64,000 nt of DNA from Stomoxys calcitrans (GCF_963082655.1 NC_081553.1:31917114-31981113); one strand, 5' to 3'. Shown: positions 21,931 through 32,760, counted from the first letter of the stretch. Notes: generated from the sequence alone by a model not told the origin. A program made the numbers and translations.

Positions 21931-22840
21931 AACAAGTAAAAAAGGCGTTAAGTTCGGCTGGGCCGAACTTTGCATACCCACCACCTCGGGTATATATGGA
22001 AGCCACTTTCGTCAAAATCCGGTGAAAAATTCATACCTTATGCCCCATAGCAGCTATATGGAAAAATGTTCCGATTTGGACCAAATACTAATAGGCACAA
22101 GTCATTGTTCAATTGTGTATAACAAAATATTGGTCTTTTTAGTAGCTATATCTAAAAATAAACCGATCTAAACCATATGCTACAAGGATGCCTAAAAGCC
22201 TAACATAAGTCACTGTGTCAAATCTCAATGAAATTGGATTACAATGCGCCTTTTAGGGGGCCAAGGCTTTAAATCGAGATATCGGTCCATATGACAGCTA
22301 TATCCAAATCTGAACCGATTTGGGCCAACTTACAGAAAATTGTCGACTGGCCTTACACAACTCAGTGTCTCAAATTTCGGTGACATCGGTGACTAAGGAA
22401 CAGAAGCAAACTTTTCACCTATCAATGAGTGCAGTCCGTTTCAAGTTTAAGTTCAATGATAAGGGGCCTCCTTTTTATAGCCGAGTCCGAACGGCGTGCC
22501 GCAGTGCGACACCTCTTTGGAGAGAAGTTTTACATGGCATATTACATCCCAAATGTTGCTAGCATTAGGAGGTCTATATGCCAGCTATACCCAATTCTAG
22601 ACCGATCTCAGCCAAATTAAAGAAGCACAACTCACTGTCCAAAATTTCGGCAACATGGGACAATAAATGAGGCTTTCATGGGCCTAAAACCCTAAATCGG
22701 CGGATCGGTCTATATGGGAGCTATATCCAAATCTGAACCGATCTTGAAGAAAGATGTCGAAGGTCTTAACACCACTCACTGTCCCAAATTTCGGCGACAT
22801 CGGACAATAAATGCGCCTTTTATGGGCCCGAAGCCGAAGC
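21931..22840 (-). mobile_element. DINE-1-like element, subfamily B, 5'-truncated
   Basis: B-type 3' end complement (AACAAGT, hairpin with one mismatch, CATACCCACCACC) at 21931-21985, then B units to about 22840, where it runs into Helitron-like repeat sequence. A SINE half is inserted at 22394-22572. It lies 9 bp from the previous A element in the same orientation. Confidence 0.8.
22394..22572 (-). mobile_element. SINE 3' half
   Basis: Contains ATCAATGAGTGCAGTCCG, CAATGATAAGGGGCCTCC and GTGCGACACCTCTTTGGAGA. Flanked on both sides by B-unit sequence, so it inserted into the array. Confidence 0.8.
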
Positions 22841-23318
22841 CCACCCAACTTTTAATACAATATTCGTATTCTACTCACAAATACCTTTCATTTGATACCC
22901 ATACCTTCGTTAAAACTTGATTTTGAGTTGTGTTTTTGGGGTAACGGGGGAGGGTCCGCCTGCTTCCAATATCGACAAATTATATAGCCTTTTTCTCCTT
23001 CCTGATCATATTCTTAATCTACTCCCGAATACCTTTCATTCGAGTTCCATATCGTCGTTATCGTCCAATATGCCTATTTGAATGGTTTTTGGGTCGGGGC
23101 AGCCCCCTAGGTACTTGGACCCAATTTTTGATATCAAATTTGTATTCTGCTACCGAATACCTTTCATTTGGGTCCCATATTGCCTCCATCGGTCTACTTT
23201 TATTTTTGGGTGATACATTTGGGGTAAGGGGGAGGGTCCGTCCCCCTTGAGATATCAAAAAATTTTTTACATATTGCTCCTTCTGGACCACTCCCCACAA
23301 TCTGTGAAAATTTAAAAA
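22841..23318 (-). repeat. Helitron-like dispersed repeat (type E), fragment
   Basis: Repeated motif AATACCTTTCATTTGA/G near 22880, 23028 and 23157 is the complement of the CAAATGAAAGGTATT motif of the plus copies at 29.0 and 42.2 kb. GTAACGGGGGAGGGTCCG is shared too. No coding. Neither terminus is seen in this copy. Confidence 0.6.
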
Positions 23319-23979
23319 AACAAGTAAAAGCGTGCTAAGTTCGGCCGGGCCGAATCTTATATACCCTCCACCATGGATCGCATTTGTCGAGTTCTATTCC
23401 CGGCATCTCTTCTTAGGCAAAACAGGATATAAGAAAAGATTTGCTCTGCTATTAGAGCGATATCAAGATATGGTCCGGTTTGGACCACAATTAAATTATA
23501 TGTTGGAGACCTGTGTAAAATGTCAGCCAATTCGAATATGAATTGCGCCCTTTGGGGGCTCAAGAAGTAAAATAGAGAGATCGATTTATATGGGAGCTGC
23601 GTCGGGCTATAGACCGATTCAGACCATAATAAACACGTATTTTGATGGTCATGAGAGAATCCGTTGTACAAAATTTCAGGCAAATCGGATAATAATTGCG
23701 ACCTCTACAGGCTCAAGAAGTTAAGATCCCAGATCGGTTTATATGACAGCTATATCAGGTTATGAACCGATTTGAACCATTCTTGGCACAGTTGTTGGAT
23801 ATCATAACAAAACACGTATTGCCAAAATTCATTCAAATCGGGTAAGAATTGCGCCCTCTAGAGGCTCAAGAAATCAAGAATATATATACTTTGTGGGGTC
23901 TCAGACGAATATTTCGAGTAGTTACAAACAGAATGACGAAATTAGTATACCCCCCATCTTATGGTGGAGGGTATAAAAA
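23319..23979 (-). mobile_element. DINE-1-like element, subfamily A, internally deleted
   Basis: Complete 3' end complement and about three units. At about 23870 the unit (GCTCAAGAAATCAAGA) joins directly to the ATATATACTTTGTGGGGTC segment of the 5' end. The microsatellite block and AGTAAAGCTAGCC segment are lost. Confidence 0.85.
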
Positions 23980-24577
23980 TCGGTTTAGCCCTTTTGGAGT
24001 CTATACGGAACAAACAAATTTACAAACCCACAAACAAACATACAAACAAACACAACAACAGAAGATATATTCTACTTTCTCCCCTACATTACTGTGCAAC
24101 CCCTCGAATATGACCAGGTTGTTGAAATGTCATCAATTGACGGCATTCTAAATGGATGCAGTGACAGTGTACGAGTAAGTTTCACAGTTGGTGTATACCC
24201 CGGTGAATGATGCCGGCTAAGGCATCAGTAAGTAAGTTGTCGTCAGTCCAAGTAATGAATTTCTCTAGAGATGAACAAGGGGTAAAGGAAACGTAAGCGT
24301 AGCACAGAGGCAGGAAAATATTTTGATTGTTACGTTGTTTAGATGAGTGCATTTAATTTCGTATTCAAACTTCTTTTTGTTCAGAAACTTTAAACTTTAA
24401 CCCATGTTATAGCATAGGGTAGTGTAATAGTAATGAACATGTTAAAGAGTCATAAGTTCAGCCGGGACGAATCTTGGGAACCCAACACCATGTATTCTGC
24501 CAAAAATGTATACAAAATAAATTTAGTTGAAGGGCATAATTTTACTCTACGTACAAATTTCTACCAAACCAACAAAA
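23980..24577. other. Mostly unrecognised spacer with D-end fragment
   Basis: 23985-24040 resembles an inverted start of the type E repeat (GTCTATACGGAACAAACAAA). 24446-24540 is an inverted D-type 3' end (decayed hairpin GTTCAGCCGGGACGAATC, then AAATAAATTTAGTTGAA). The rest is unclassified. Confidence 0.5.
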
Positions 24578-26090
24578 ACAAGTGAAATGGCGTTATGCTC
24601 GGCCGGGCCGAATTTGGATACCCACCACCTCGGGTATATATTTAAACCACCTTGCGTCAGAATCCGGTGAAAATTGCAGAATTCATGCCATGCATAATTT
24701 ATGCAGCTTTATCGAAATATGGTCCGATTTGGACAAAATTCGACATGGACATTGAGTGGTCTAATAGGTACAAGTCATTGTTCACTTTTGCAGAACGAAA
24801 TATTGGTCTTTTTGGTAGCCATTTGCAAATATAGACCGATCTGAACCATAAACGACAAGGATGTCGATAAACCTAACATAAGTCACTGTGTCAAATTTCA
24901 GCGAAATCGGATTATAAATGCGCCATTAATGGGGTCAAGACTTTAAATCGAGAGATCGGTCTATATAGCACCTATACCCAAATCTGAACCGATCTGGGCC
25001 AAATTGCAAAAAGATGTTGAAGAGCCTAACACAACTCACTGTCCCAAATTTCGGCAACATTGGACAATAAATTCGCCTTTTATGGGCCCAAAACCTTAAA
25101 TCGGGAGATCGGTCTATATGGCAGCTATATCCCAATCTGGACCGATCTAGGCCAAAATACAGAAAATTGTTGCAGAGCCTTACAAAAATCACTGTCCCAA
25201 ATTTCGGCGAAATCGAACAATAAATGCGTCTTTTATGGGCCCAAAACCTTATATCGAGAGATCGGTCTATATGGCAGCTATATCCAAAACTGGACCAATC
25301 TGTGCCAAATTGCACAAAAATGTCGAGGGGCCTAATTTAACTCACTGTACCCAATTTCAATGATAACGGACAATAAATGCATCTTTTATGAGCCCAAAAC
25401 CCTGAATCGGGAGATCGGTCTATATGACGGCTATATCCAAATCTGGACTGTAAATGCACCTTTTATGAGCTCAAGACCTTAAATCGAAAGATCGCTGTAT
25501 ATGGCATCTATATCCAAATCTGAACCGATCTGGGCCAAAATGCAGAAAGTTGTCGAAGTAACACAACTCACTGTCCCAAATTTCGGCGAAATCGAATCGA
25601 GATTGGTTGATATGGGAGCTATATCGAATTTTGGACCGATATGACCCATTTGCAATCCCCAAGGACCTACATCAATATTAAGTATCTGTGTAAAGTTTCA
25701 AGTAGCTAGCTTTACGCGATAAGATTTAGGTTTCTAGGGCCTCAAGAAGTCATATGGAGAGATCGGTTTATATAAGAGTTATATCCATTTATTGACCAAA
25801 TTAAGCTAAAATTGAGGGTTTTAGGAGCTCAACGACCTACATCACCAAGGAGTAAGAATGCAAAATTTCCCATGAACATGTCATTACAGAACAGTAAGTA
25901 TACTTCTCTCTTTAAATTCATGAGTTCAGCGTTAAAGGTGGACATTCTAACCTCTGCCTGGGATTGCTTTTAGGAAAGAGTATCTGTGCAAAATGTCATC
26001 CGGTGAGTTTCATTCATTCAAACTCTCCGGACGGTCATCGAAATCGACTTAAAATGCCAAGAAGATCACGAATTTAAACACTCAACGAAG
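24578..26090 (-). mobile_element. DINE-1-like element, subfamily B passing into a diverged 5' end
   Basis: Hairpin-bearing 3' end complement at 24578-24640, then B units (TTTTATGGGCCCAAAACC) to about 25600. A segment with CCATTTGCAATCCCCAAGG (25640-25665) leads into a diverged part. A decayed SINE lies at about 25866-25975. A degraded 5'-end remnant (GGACGGTCATCG, ATCGACTTAAAATG) is at 25980-26090. Confidence 0.65.
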
Positions 26091-26329
26091 TCTGTTATCC
26101 AAAATAGCAAAATAGTTAATCTGTGTTTTGTCTGCTAAAAATGGGGAAGTAGACACGACTGCTCTTTTATCAAACATGTTGTTTCAGATCATTTCGTTCC
26201 GACATTTTAGTTAACAATATTTTATGAAATACCAATGGTTTGAAGATTCCTTCGTGCCAAATTGCTTGAGTAATGGTTGACAGAAGATCATATTATTTCA
26301 CTTTAGGTCTAAATCAGACGAACACTTAT

Positions 26330-26614
26330 GCATATAATAATGGCAAACAGATGCTACTGTGGATTAAGCATTGAGTTTAGAGACAAGGCCACCTCTTGAC
26401 AGGAGAAGAGTACACTATACAAGATACTGATACTACCCGTGTTGTTATATGGCTCCTAGGCATATATGTCTGTAAAAGCAGACGAGGCAGTGCTTGGAGT
26501 GTTTGAGAGAAAGATCCTTCGTAAAATTTATGGACCAGTTTACATTGAAACAGAGCATCGGATTCGTATGAACCACGAACTGTATGATCTTTATGACGAA
26601 AATCGAAACAAAAC
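26330..26614 (+). pseudogene. Non-LTR retrotransposon RT C-terminal fragment
   Basis: A plus-strand frame from 26340 reads ANRCYCGLSIEFRDK, then LYKILILPVLLYGS, a stop, then KADEAVLGVFERKILRKIYG and RIRMNHELYDLYDEN. This LPVLLYGSEAW / FERKILRKIYGP pattern is the region after the RT palm in a large group of insect non-LTR elements. There are two in-frame stops (a TGA before QEKST and a TAG after LLYGS). Without those it would stay open for more than 80 codons. It is cut at 26614, just before the A element that starts at 26619. The palm and nuclease are absent, and clade is not assigned. Confidence 0.75.
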
Positions 26615-26618
26615 TAGT

Positions 26619-27663
26619 AACAAGTAAAAGCGTGCTAAGTTCGGCCGGGCCGAATCTTATATACCCTCCACCATGGATCGCATATGTCGAGTTCTTTTCC
26701 CGGCATCTCTTCTTAGGCAAAAAAAGGATATAAGAAAAGATTTGCTCTGCTATTAGAGCGATATCAAGATATGGTCCGGTTTGGACCACAATTAAATTAT
26801 ATGTTGGAGACCTGTGTAAAATGTCAGCCAATTCGAATAAGAATTGCGCCCTTTGTGGGCTCAAGAAGTAAAATAGAGAGATCGATTTATATGGGAGCTA
26901 TATCAGGCTATAAACCGATTCAGACCATAATAAACACGTATGTTAATGGTCATGAGAGAATCCGTCGTACAAAATTTCAGGCAAATCGGATAATAATTGC
27001 GACCTCTAGAGGCTCAAGAAGTCAAGATCCCAGATCGGTTTATATGGCAGCTATATCAGGTTATGAACCGATTTGAACCATATTTGGCACAGTTGTTGGA
27101 TATCATAACAAAATACTACGTGCCAAAATTCATTCAAATTGGATAAGAATTGCGCCCTCTAGAGGCTCAAGAAGTCAAGACCCAAGATCGGTTTATATGA
27201 CAGCTATATCAGATTATGGACCGATTTGAACCATACTTGGCACAGTTGTTGGATGTCATAACAAAACACGTCGTGCAAAATTTCATTCCAATCGGATAAG
27301 AATTGCGCACTCTAGAGGCTCAAGAAGTCAAGACCCAAGATCCGTTTATATGGCAGCTATATCAGGTTATGGACCGATTTGAACCATACTTGGCACAGTT
27401 GTTGGATGTCATAACAAAACACAACGTGCAAAATTTCATCCTAATCGGATAAGAATTGCGCACTCTAGAGGCTCAAGAAGTCAAGACCCAAGATCGGTTT
27501 ATATGGCAGCTATATCAAAACATGGACCGATATGGCCCATTTACAATACCAACCGACCTACACTAATAAAAAGTATTTGTGCAAAATTTCAAGCGCCTAG
27601 CTTTACTCCTTCGGAAGTTAGCGTGCTTTCGACAGACAGACGGACGGACGGACGGACGGAAGG
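26619..27663 (-). mobile_element. DINE-1-like element, subfamily A, 5'-truncated
   Basis: Full 3' end complement at 26619-26680, then five to six A units, the TAGCTTTACTCCTTCGGAAG segment and a short GGAC block ending at about 27660. The last 150 bp (5' terminus) are missing. Confidence 0.85.
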
Positions 27664-28300
27664 TCGTGAGAGAACGATTAGAGATATCTCTGTGGAATTG
27701 TTAGAGCTGAGGTGTTAGCGAAGTCGGGTGTAAAATTTCAAGGCCCTGGGTTGTCCGGGTGACTTTTGGCAGGCCTCTAGAGTTGGTCACCTCGGTATTT
27801 CGAAAACTTGTAGGTTAGGTAAGGTTCAAGTGACAGCCTGTCATCAGACTTACTCAGACGTTTTCGTCCACTGTGATACCACAGGAACAGAAGAAGCTCC
27901 TTCTAGCTCCTTCCGTTGAACCATCCATATCGATTTTAAAAGCCCAATAACATGCGAATGTTACCATCCGCTAAATCAGACAGGTTTTAAAAGACATAAG
28001 AACCTAAAGTGAAACTCCTTCCGACCGCTAGTGCGGTGGTGTTCTATAGTCTTTTCTTCTTCAATGTCCTCAGAGTTTCTACAAAAGTCGTTGCTGGCAA
28101 CCTTCAGTCCATCAGCATGTTTTCCGAATGGACATTGTGACGGACACAATGTATGACAGCAAAGCGGTAGACATCTTCAAGTCTAGATTAGGCCACATAG
28201 TTTTGGAATGCTTACTACCCCCTCTTTGTGACCATTAGTTGTCCTTCGGGTCTGGTCCTGAAAACTTAGCTTACATGTCCTAGAAGCATACCCACAAATT
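27664..28300 (-). other. Probable 3' flank/UTR of a non-LTR retrotransposon
   Basis: No coding domain visible. A TAGGTTAGGTAAGGTTCAAG motif at 27811 and the CAC/TGTGATACCACAGGAACAG segment lie downstream (minus strand) of the RNase H relic at 28.3-28.7 kb, so this may be its 3' untranslated part. Confidence 0.4.
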
Positions 28301-28998
28301 CCAGTGTCCCTGGTATGTGTAAGGTTGTGCCTATTCTCGCAAGCTTGTCCGCTTCACAATTCCTTGGTATATCTCTGTGGCCCGGCACCCAGAACAGGTG
28401 AATTTTGAACTGTTCAGCCATCTCGTTGAGAGATGTGCGATAGTCGAGGGCGGTTTTTGTGTTCGGAAATACGTTTTTCAGGGATTTAATGGCTGCCTGG
28501 CTGTCTAAGAAATATTGATACCAATCGTCTTAATGACATTATATTTTAGCCATTCCATCACTTCCTTAATTGCAAGAATCTCCGCTTGATACACACTGCA
28601 GTGGTGGGGTAACCATTTCGATATGACCAGTTCTAGATCTTTAGAGTACACCCCAAAGGCCACCTGGTCGTTTAGTTTGGAACCATCCGTATAGAAATCT
28701 ATTTAACTTTTGTTACCCGGGATATCGTAGTTCCAATCGGTTCTATCAGCAATAGTGGTACAGTACTTTTTATCAAAAAGCGGCTCAGGTAGGGTGTAAT
28801 CAACACTGCCCGGAACATCGGATATTATATTAAGGATAACTCAATGTCCGTAGCCTCCACATGACCACCATCCACCAGACCACAACACCATAAAACAATA
28901 TAGGCCTGACAACTGCAATATAAACCCAATGCATGACACGCGGTCTAAACCCCCCCCAACTTTTGCCAATGGCTCTCTTGCAAGTGTATAGGACAAAA
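28300..28998 (-). pseudogene. Non-LTR retrotransposon RT thumb plus RNase H, decayed
   Basis: On the minus strand, 28998-28870 encodes YTCKRAIGKSWGGFRPRVMH followed by WVYIAVVRPILFYGVVVWW, typical of the region after RT in Jockey/R1-like ORF2. From 28705 to 28320 comes an RNase H domain: DFYTDGSKLNDQVAFGVYSK (first Asp), SVYQAEILAIKEV (Glu), DSQAAIKSLKN (second Asp, after a one-base shift near 28510) and FWVPGHRDIPRNCEADKLA (last Asp). All four acidic positions can be seen. The frameshift at about 28510 and a junction with type E repeat at about 28998 show that it is dead and 5'-truncated. It differs in sequence from the RNase H relic at 0.2-2.3 kb. Confidence 0.8.
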
Positions 28999-29766
28999 GT
29001 TGCGGAATGGGGCGGACCCTCCACCGTTACCCCAAAAACACCACCCAAAATCAAAAGTGGACCGATAAGGACAATATGAGTGTCAAATGAAAAGTATGCG
29101 GGAGTAGATAACGAATCTGGCATACAAATTCATGTCGATGTATAGGGGGTCGCCTCATCACCACAAAAATGCCCAAAGTTGGCACATTAGCCAATCACGG
29201 ATATGGGACTGGGTTTGTTTATTCCGTATAGACTGAAAAACGGCAGAATCGATTTTCTCGAAATTTTCGCATATTGTATAGGAGGGACGGACCCTCCGCC
29301 TCATGCCAAAAATACAACCCAAAATCCAAAGTGAACCGATCGGGACAATATAGGTATCAAATGAAAGGTATTGGAGAGTAGAATACGAATATGGTTTAAA
29401 ATGTGGCTCCGAATAACCAAACACCCCAAATGGGCATATAACCAGACCACGGCTATATGGGACTCAAATGAAAGGTATTAGGGAGTAGATTACGAATATG
29501 ACATTAAAATTTGCGTTCAAGTCTAGGTGGCGCTTTCCTCCTAAAGATACGTCAAATGGGTTATTTGACCCATTATGACAATATGCGACTAAAATGAAAG
29601 GTATTTGAGAGTAGAAAACGAGATATCCAATTTTGGAGCCAAGTGTTTTGGGATACTGCGTAAAGCACCCCCTATACTGAACTTCATTTCCGTTGAGAAT
29701 AAAAAACCCTAAAAACCTATTAGAGAGTTAAAGAAGGCGCAGCGGAGCGGGCCTGGTTCGGCTAGT
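28999..29766 (+). mobile_element. Helitron-like non-autonomous element (type E)
   Basis: Four copies of a CAAATGAAAGGTATT-type motif followed by GAGTAGAxxACGAA lie near 29075, 29352, 29463 and 29590. The 3' end reads GCGCAGCGGAGCGGGCC, GGTTCGG, then CTAG at 29762-29765 followed by T, the canonical Helitron 3' dinucleotide context. I do not see a strong terminal hairpin, and the 5' TC end is not located. No Rep/helicase coding. Confidence 0.55.
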
Positions 29767-30259
29767 AAAGTATATTTATTCTTGATCGTCATAAAAATGT
29801 AAGACGATCTATCTATCTCCTTCCGCCTGTCTGTTGAAATCACGCTCAAGTTTTGAAAATAGAGATACTGAGCCGAAATTTGCACAAGTTCTTTTCTTGT
29901 TCATAGGCAGGTAAGTTCAAAAATTGGCTATATCGGACTGTATATTGATAAAGCCGTATTTATTATCCGATTTCGCTGAAATTTGATACAGTAATCTGTA
30001 TAAGACCCTTCGATAGCCGTGTTTAATATGGTCCCTAACGGTCTTTATTTTGACATAGCTGCCATATAGACCGATCTCCCGATTTAAAGTTCTGGGCCCG
30101 ATTTCGCAGAATTTTGGCATAAGATCAGATCGGTCTTTATTTGGATATAGCTGCAATATATACCATTCTCCCGATTTTATCAGTGAGCTGTGTTAGGCGA
30201 CGACATTCGCATTCAATTTGGCCTTCATATTGACCAATATTCTGTTTAACCAAGCTTAA
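29767..30259 (+). mobile_element. DINE-1-like element, subfamily B, left part of an interrupted copy
   Basis: Starts within the AAAGTATATTTATTCTTGATCG segment (5' terminus replaced by the type E end), passes a weak GTCT block and two to three decayed B units, and stops at the TTAA (30256-30259) of the piggyBac insertion. It resumes at 32091. Confidence 0.7.
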
Positions 30260-30431
30260 CCCTCCGATGAGTGAGAAGGTCCCCCAAAGTTACTCTGTAT
30301 TCCAAGAGTATTTTGTCGCGCATCTTTTGGGAAAAAATCAAGCCGATCGGATCATTACTTTAGGAGTTATTGAGGTTTTAGTGAAAATAGTACGCGGACG
30401 TGTGAATAGGTCCTTATGGACCTTGTACTGA

Positions 30432-31889
30432 ATTTCACTATTAAATACAGATTGGAAAAAGCTACATGGAATTTGGCGAATCCCACAAAGAAAAAGGAGT
30501 GGAAGCCAGTGCCAGTGAAAGAGTTTGATGCCTTTGTAGCTATTCTTTTGTATGCTGGACTCACAAGATCAAACCATGAACCAGCTATTTAATTATTGGA
30601 CGCGACGCGTTGCCCAATATACAAAGCTGCGTTGTCGTACGATCGCTTCATGTGTATAAAGCAATTTATTCGATTCGACAATGGAAACACTCGACAACAG
30701 CGACTCATCAACAGCAAAACTGCGACTATTGACGACATTTGGGAAATGTTGCAACATAACTTGGCAGCAGCTTACACTTCTCATGAAGCACTAACACAAT
30801 TGATGAGCAGTTGTACCCTTACAGAGGCCGCACCCGCTTCACACAATATATTCCGTCAAAGCCAGCTATGTATGGTTTGAAAGTATGGTGGTTATGCGAC
30901 TCACAGAGTTATTATCCTGTAAAGGGAATGATATATTCTGGAAAACTGCCAAATCAACAACGGGAGATAAACCAAGGGCAGAACATAGTGCTGGATCTTG
31001 TGGAAAAATATTTCAATGCTGGCCGTACTATATACGCGGATAATTTCTTTACCACTCTTGACTTGGCGCGTATTTTGTTGAGGAGGAAGACCGCGCAAAA
31101 CAAAACATTCATTCCACAGGAGTTCAAGAAAAACCCGAAGTGCACCATCAATAGTACATTATTTGGGTTCAATGAGGGGGATATTTCGTTATGCTCATAC
31201 GTGCCGAAAAAAAATAAAGTGGTGAACGTGCTCTCCACAATGCACTACACCTGCCTCGTTGACGAGCAAACCGAGAAGCGGAAGACCTATGCCATATTAG
31301 ATAACAACGCTAACAAATGCGGCGTTAATACCATGGATCAAATGCTAGGCACTTACAGCTGCAAAAGAGCAACACAACGATGGCCGTTGGCCATGTTTTA
31401 TAATATGGTGGACGTAGCTGCATTGGCTGCTTTTACGATTTACAACGAAATGAAGCCTATAAAAAGGAGTGACAGATGGCGGTCTTTCTTGTTACTGCTA
31501 ACGAAACAATTGGCCACACCAAATATCGATGAACGTGCCCTGAACAACCATATAACCTCCTATCCAAGGATACGCAATGCGATGGAAGCATTCGATGTAA
31601 GAAAACATCTTCAAATTCAAGAAAAGAATATATATTTATTTGTTTTTTATTTCTCTTTTCATTTCAGGTATTATCAAGACCGATGGAAGGCAATGTACCG
31701 TCGTTTGCGGCTAGGTCAAGTAGACCGTCATGTGGGCTTTGCCGTTCTGAGTACGGGCGGGAGCGGAAAACGCGGGCATACTGCTTCGGCTGCGGCAACG
31801 CTGTTTGCGGAGAACATAGCACACTTGTACATCGCTGCAACACTTGCACACAGGGCAGGGGACAAGAAGTACACGCTCAACAACAATAA
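30432..31889 (+). pseudogene. piggyBac transposase with intron and C-terminal zinc-binding domain, inactivated
   Basis: The transposase would cut DNA at TTAA sites. The reading starts without an N-terminal segment at about 30432 (KEWKPVPVKEFDAFVAILLY), meets an in-frame TAA at 30590, continues through RFMCIKQFIRFDNG, and shifts frame near 30797 just before IDEQLYPYRGRTRF. It then stays open to 31596. Catalytic positions: Asp in WWLCDSQ (30898), Asp in YADNFFT (31039), and the expected Asp-x2-Asp pair reads GVNTMDQM, so the first is Asn (31327) and the second Asp (31336). A GTAAGA...TTTCAG intron at 31597-31667 restores frame to VLSRPMEGN and a Cys/His domain (CGLC, CFGC, CGEH, CNTC) ending in TAA at 31887. 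Family membership is clear; activity is excluded. Confidence 0.93.
31597..31667 (+). other. Apparent 71-nt spliceosomal intron in the piggyBac gene
   Basis: Donor GTAAGA follows AFD codons; acceptor ATTTCAG is preceded by a T-rich tract. Removal joins exon 1 (frame ending GAT) to exon 2 in the frame that encodes the cysteine-rich domain. Unspliced, the frame instead runs through FYFSFHFRYYQDRW and misses all the cysteines. Confidence 0.75.
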
Positions 31890-32090
31890 TTTTTAAATTT
31901 TTTTATAATAGTCTCAAAAAAAAATTCAAGCAAAAAAAAATAATTAAAAAAATTGAAAAATTTTTTTTTTATGTATAATTAAAAAAAAAAAAAAAATTTA
32001 TATGAAAAAAAACATGATTTACAAAAAAGGTCCGTAGGGACCTTTTCACACAGCCGTGAAGTTCGGAACTGTCACCCATCGGAGGGTTAA

Positions 32091-32258
32091 CAGTGATTGG
32101 TATATATTAGACCACTCCACGGCCGTGCCGAGTTTGGTTTAAATCGGACCATTATTCGATATAGCTGCTATGGGGGCATACATTATTTATTTTACAGAGG
32201 ACTAAGACGATAGGTATCCAAAGTTCGGCCCGGCCGAACTTAACGTCTTTTAACTTGC
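32091..32258 (+). mobile_element. DINE-1-like element, subfamily B, right part of the interrupted copy
   Basis: Continues the copy broken at 30259: final unit remnant, AGCTGCTATGGGGGCATA, GGTATCCAAAGTTCGGCC, hairpin and TTAACTTGC terminus. Confidence 0.8.
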
Positions 32259-32264
32259 TAATGG

Positions 32265-32760
32265 GTGTGTTGGGAGGCTTGAACGCTATTGATTTTGGTA
32301 AAAATCGGTTCAGATTTAGATACAGCTCCCATATATATGTATAACCCGATTTGCACTTAAATGGCCGTAGTAGCTACAATTTTCAAACATTGATTGATTG
32401 TTTTCTTGCAGATTTTAACATATCTGCAAAATTTTATCAAACTCGGTTCAGATTTAGATGTAGCTCCCATATATTGGGTTGCCCAAAAAGTAATTGCGGA
32501 TTTTTCATATAGTCGGCGTTGACAAATTTTTTCACAGCTTGTGACTCTGTAATTGCATTCTTTCTTCTGTCAGTTATCAGCTGTTACTTTTAGCTTGCTT
32601 TAGAAAAAAAGTGTAAAAAGTATATTTAATTAAAGTTCATTCTAAGTTTTATTAAAAATGCATTTACTTTCTTTTAAAAAATCCGCAATTACTTTTTGGG
32701 CAACCCAATATATGTATCGCCCGATTTGTACTCAAATGGCCGCCCGACTTTCGCCTTTCT
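32265..32760 (+). mobile_element. DINE-1-like element, subfamily C fragment
   Basis: Units with CAGCTCCCATATATATGT and CCCGATTTGCACTTAAATGG match the C-type units at 10.56 kb and, inverted, 49.1 kb. No termini. A mariner-type MITE interrupts the second unit. Confidence 0.7.
32474..32708 (-). mobile_element. Mariner-type MITE (235 bp)
   Basis: Second copy of the 12128 element in inverted orientation, with the same TTGGGTTGCCCAAAAAGTAA termini and TA on both sides (32472-32473 and 32709-32710). The two copies are very similar, suggesting fairly recent spread. Confidence 0.95.

Larger units (their letters stand above)
30260..32086 (+). mobile_element. piggyBac-superfamily transposon, 1827 bp, defective
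   Basis: Flanked by TTAA on both sides (30256-30259 and 32087-32090). Inverted termini are CCCTCCGATGAGTGA at the left and the complement of CCCTCCGATGGGTGA at the right (15 bp, one mismatch). Subterminal palindromes with arms AGGTCC and GGACCT occur at 30408-30423 and 32028-32043. Each is preceded, in inverted orientation, by GTGTGAA. The decayed transposase lies between them. Confidence 0.95.

Noticed and set aside
25866..25975. A further full SINE copy
   Set aside because: Only weak similarity (TTTCCCATGAACATG at the start and GGACATTCTAACCTCTGCC later); too decayed to list as a separate confident element.
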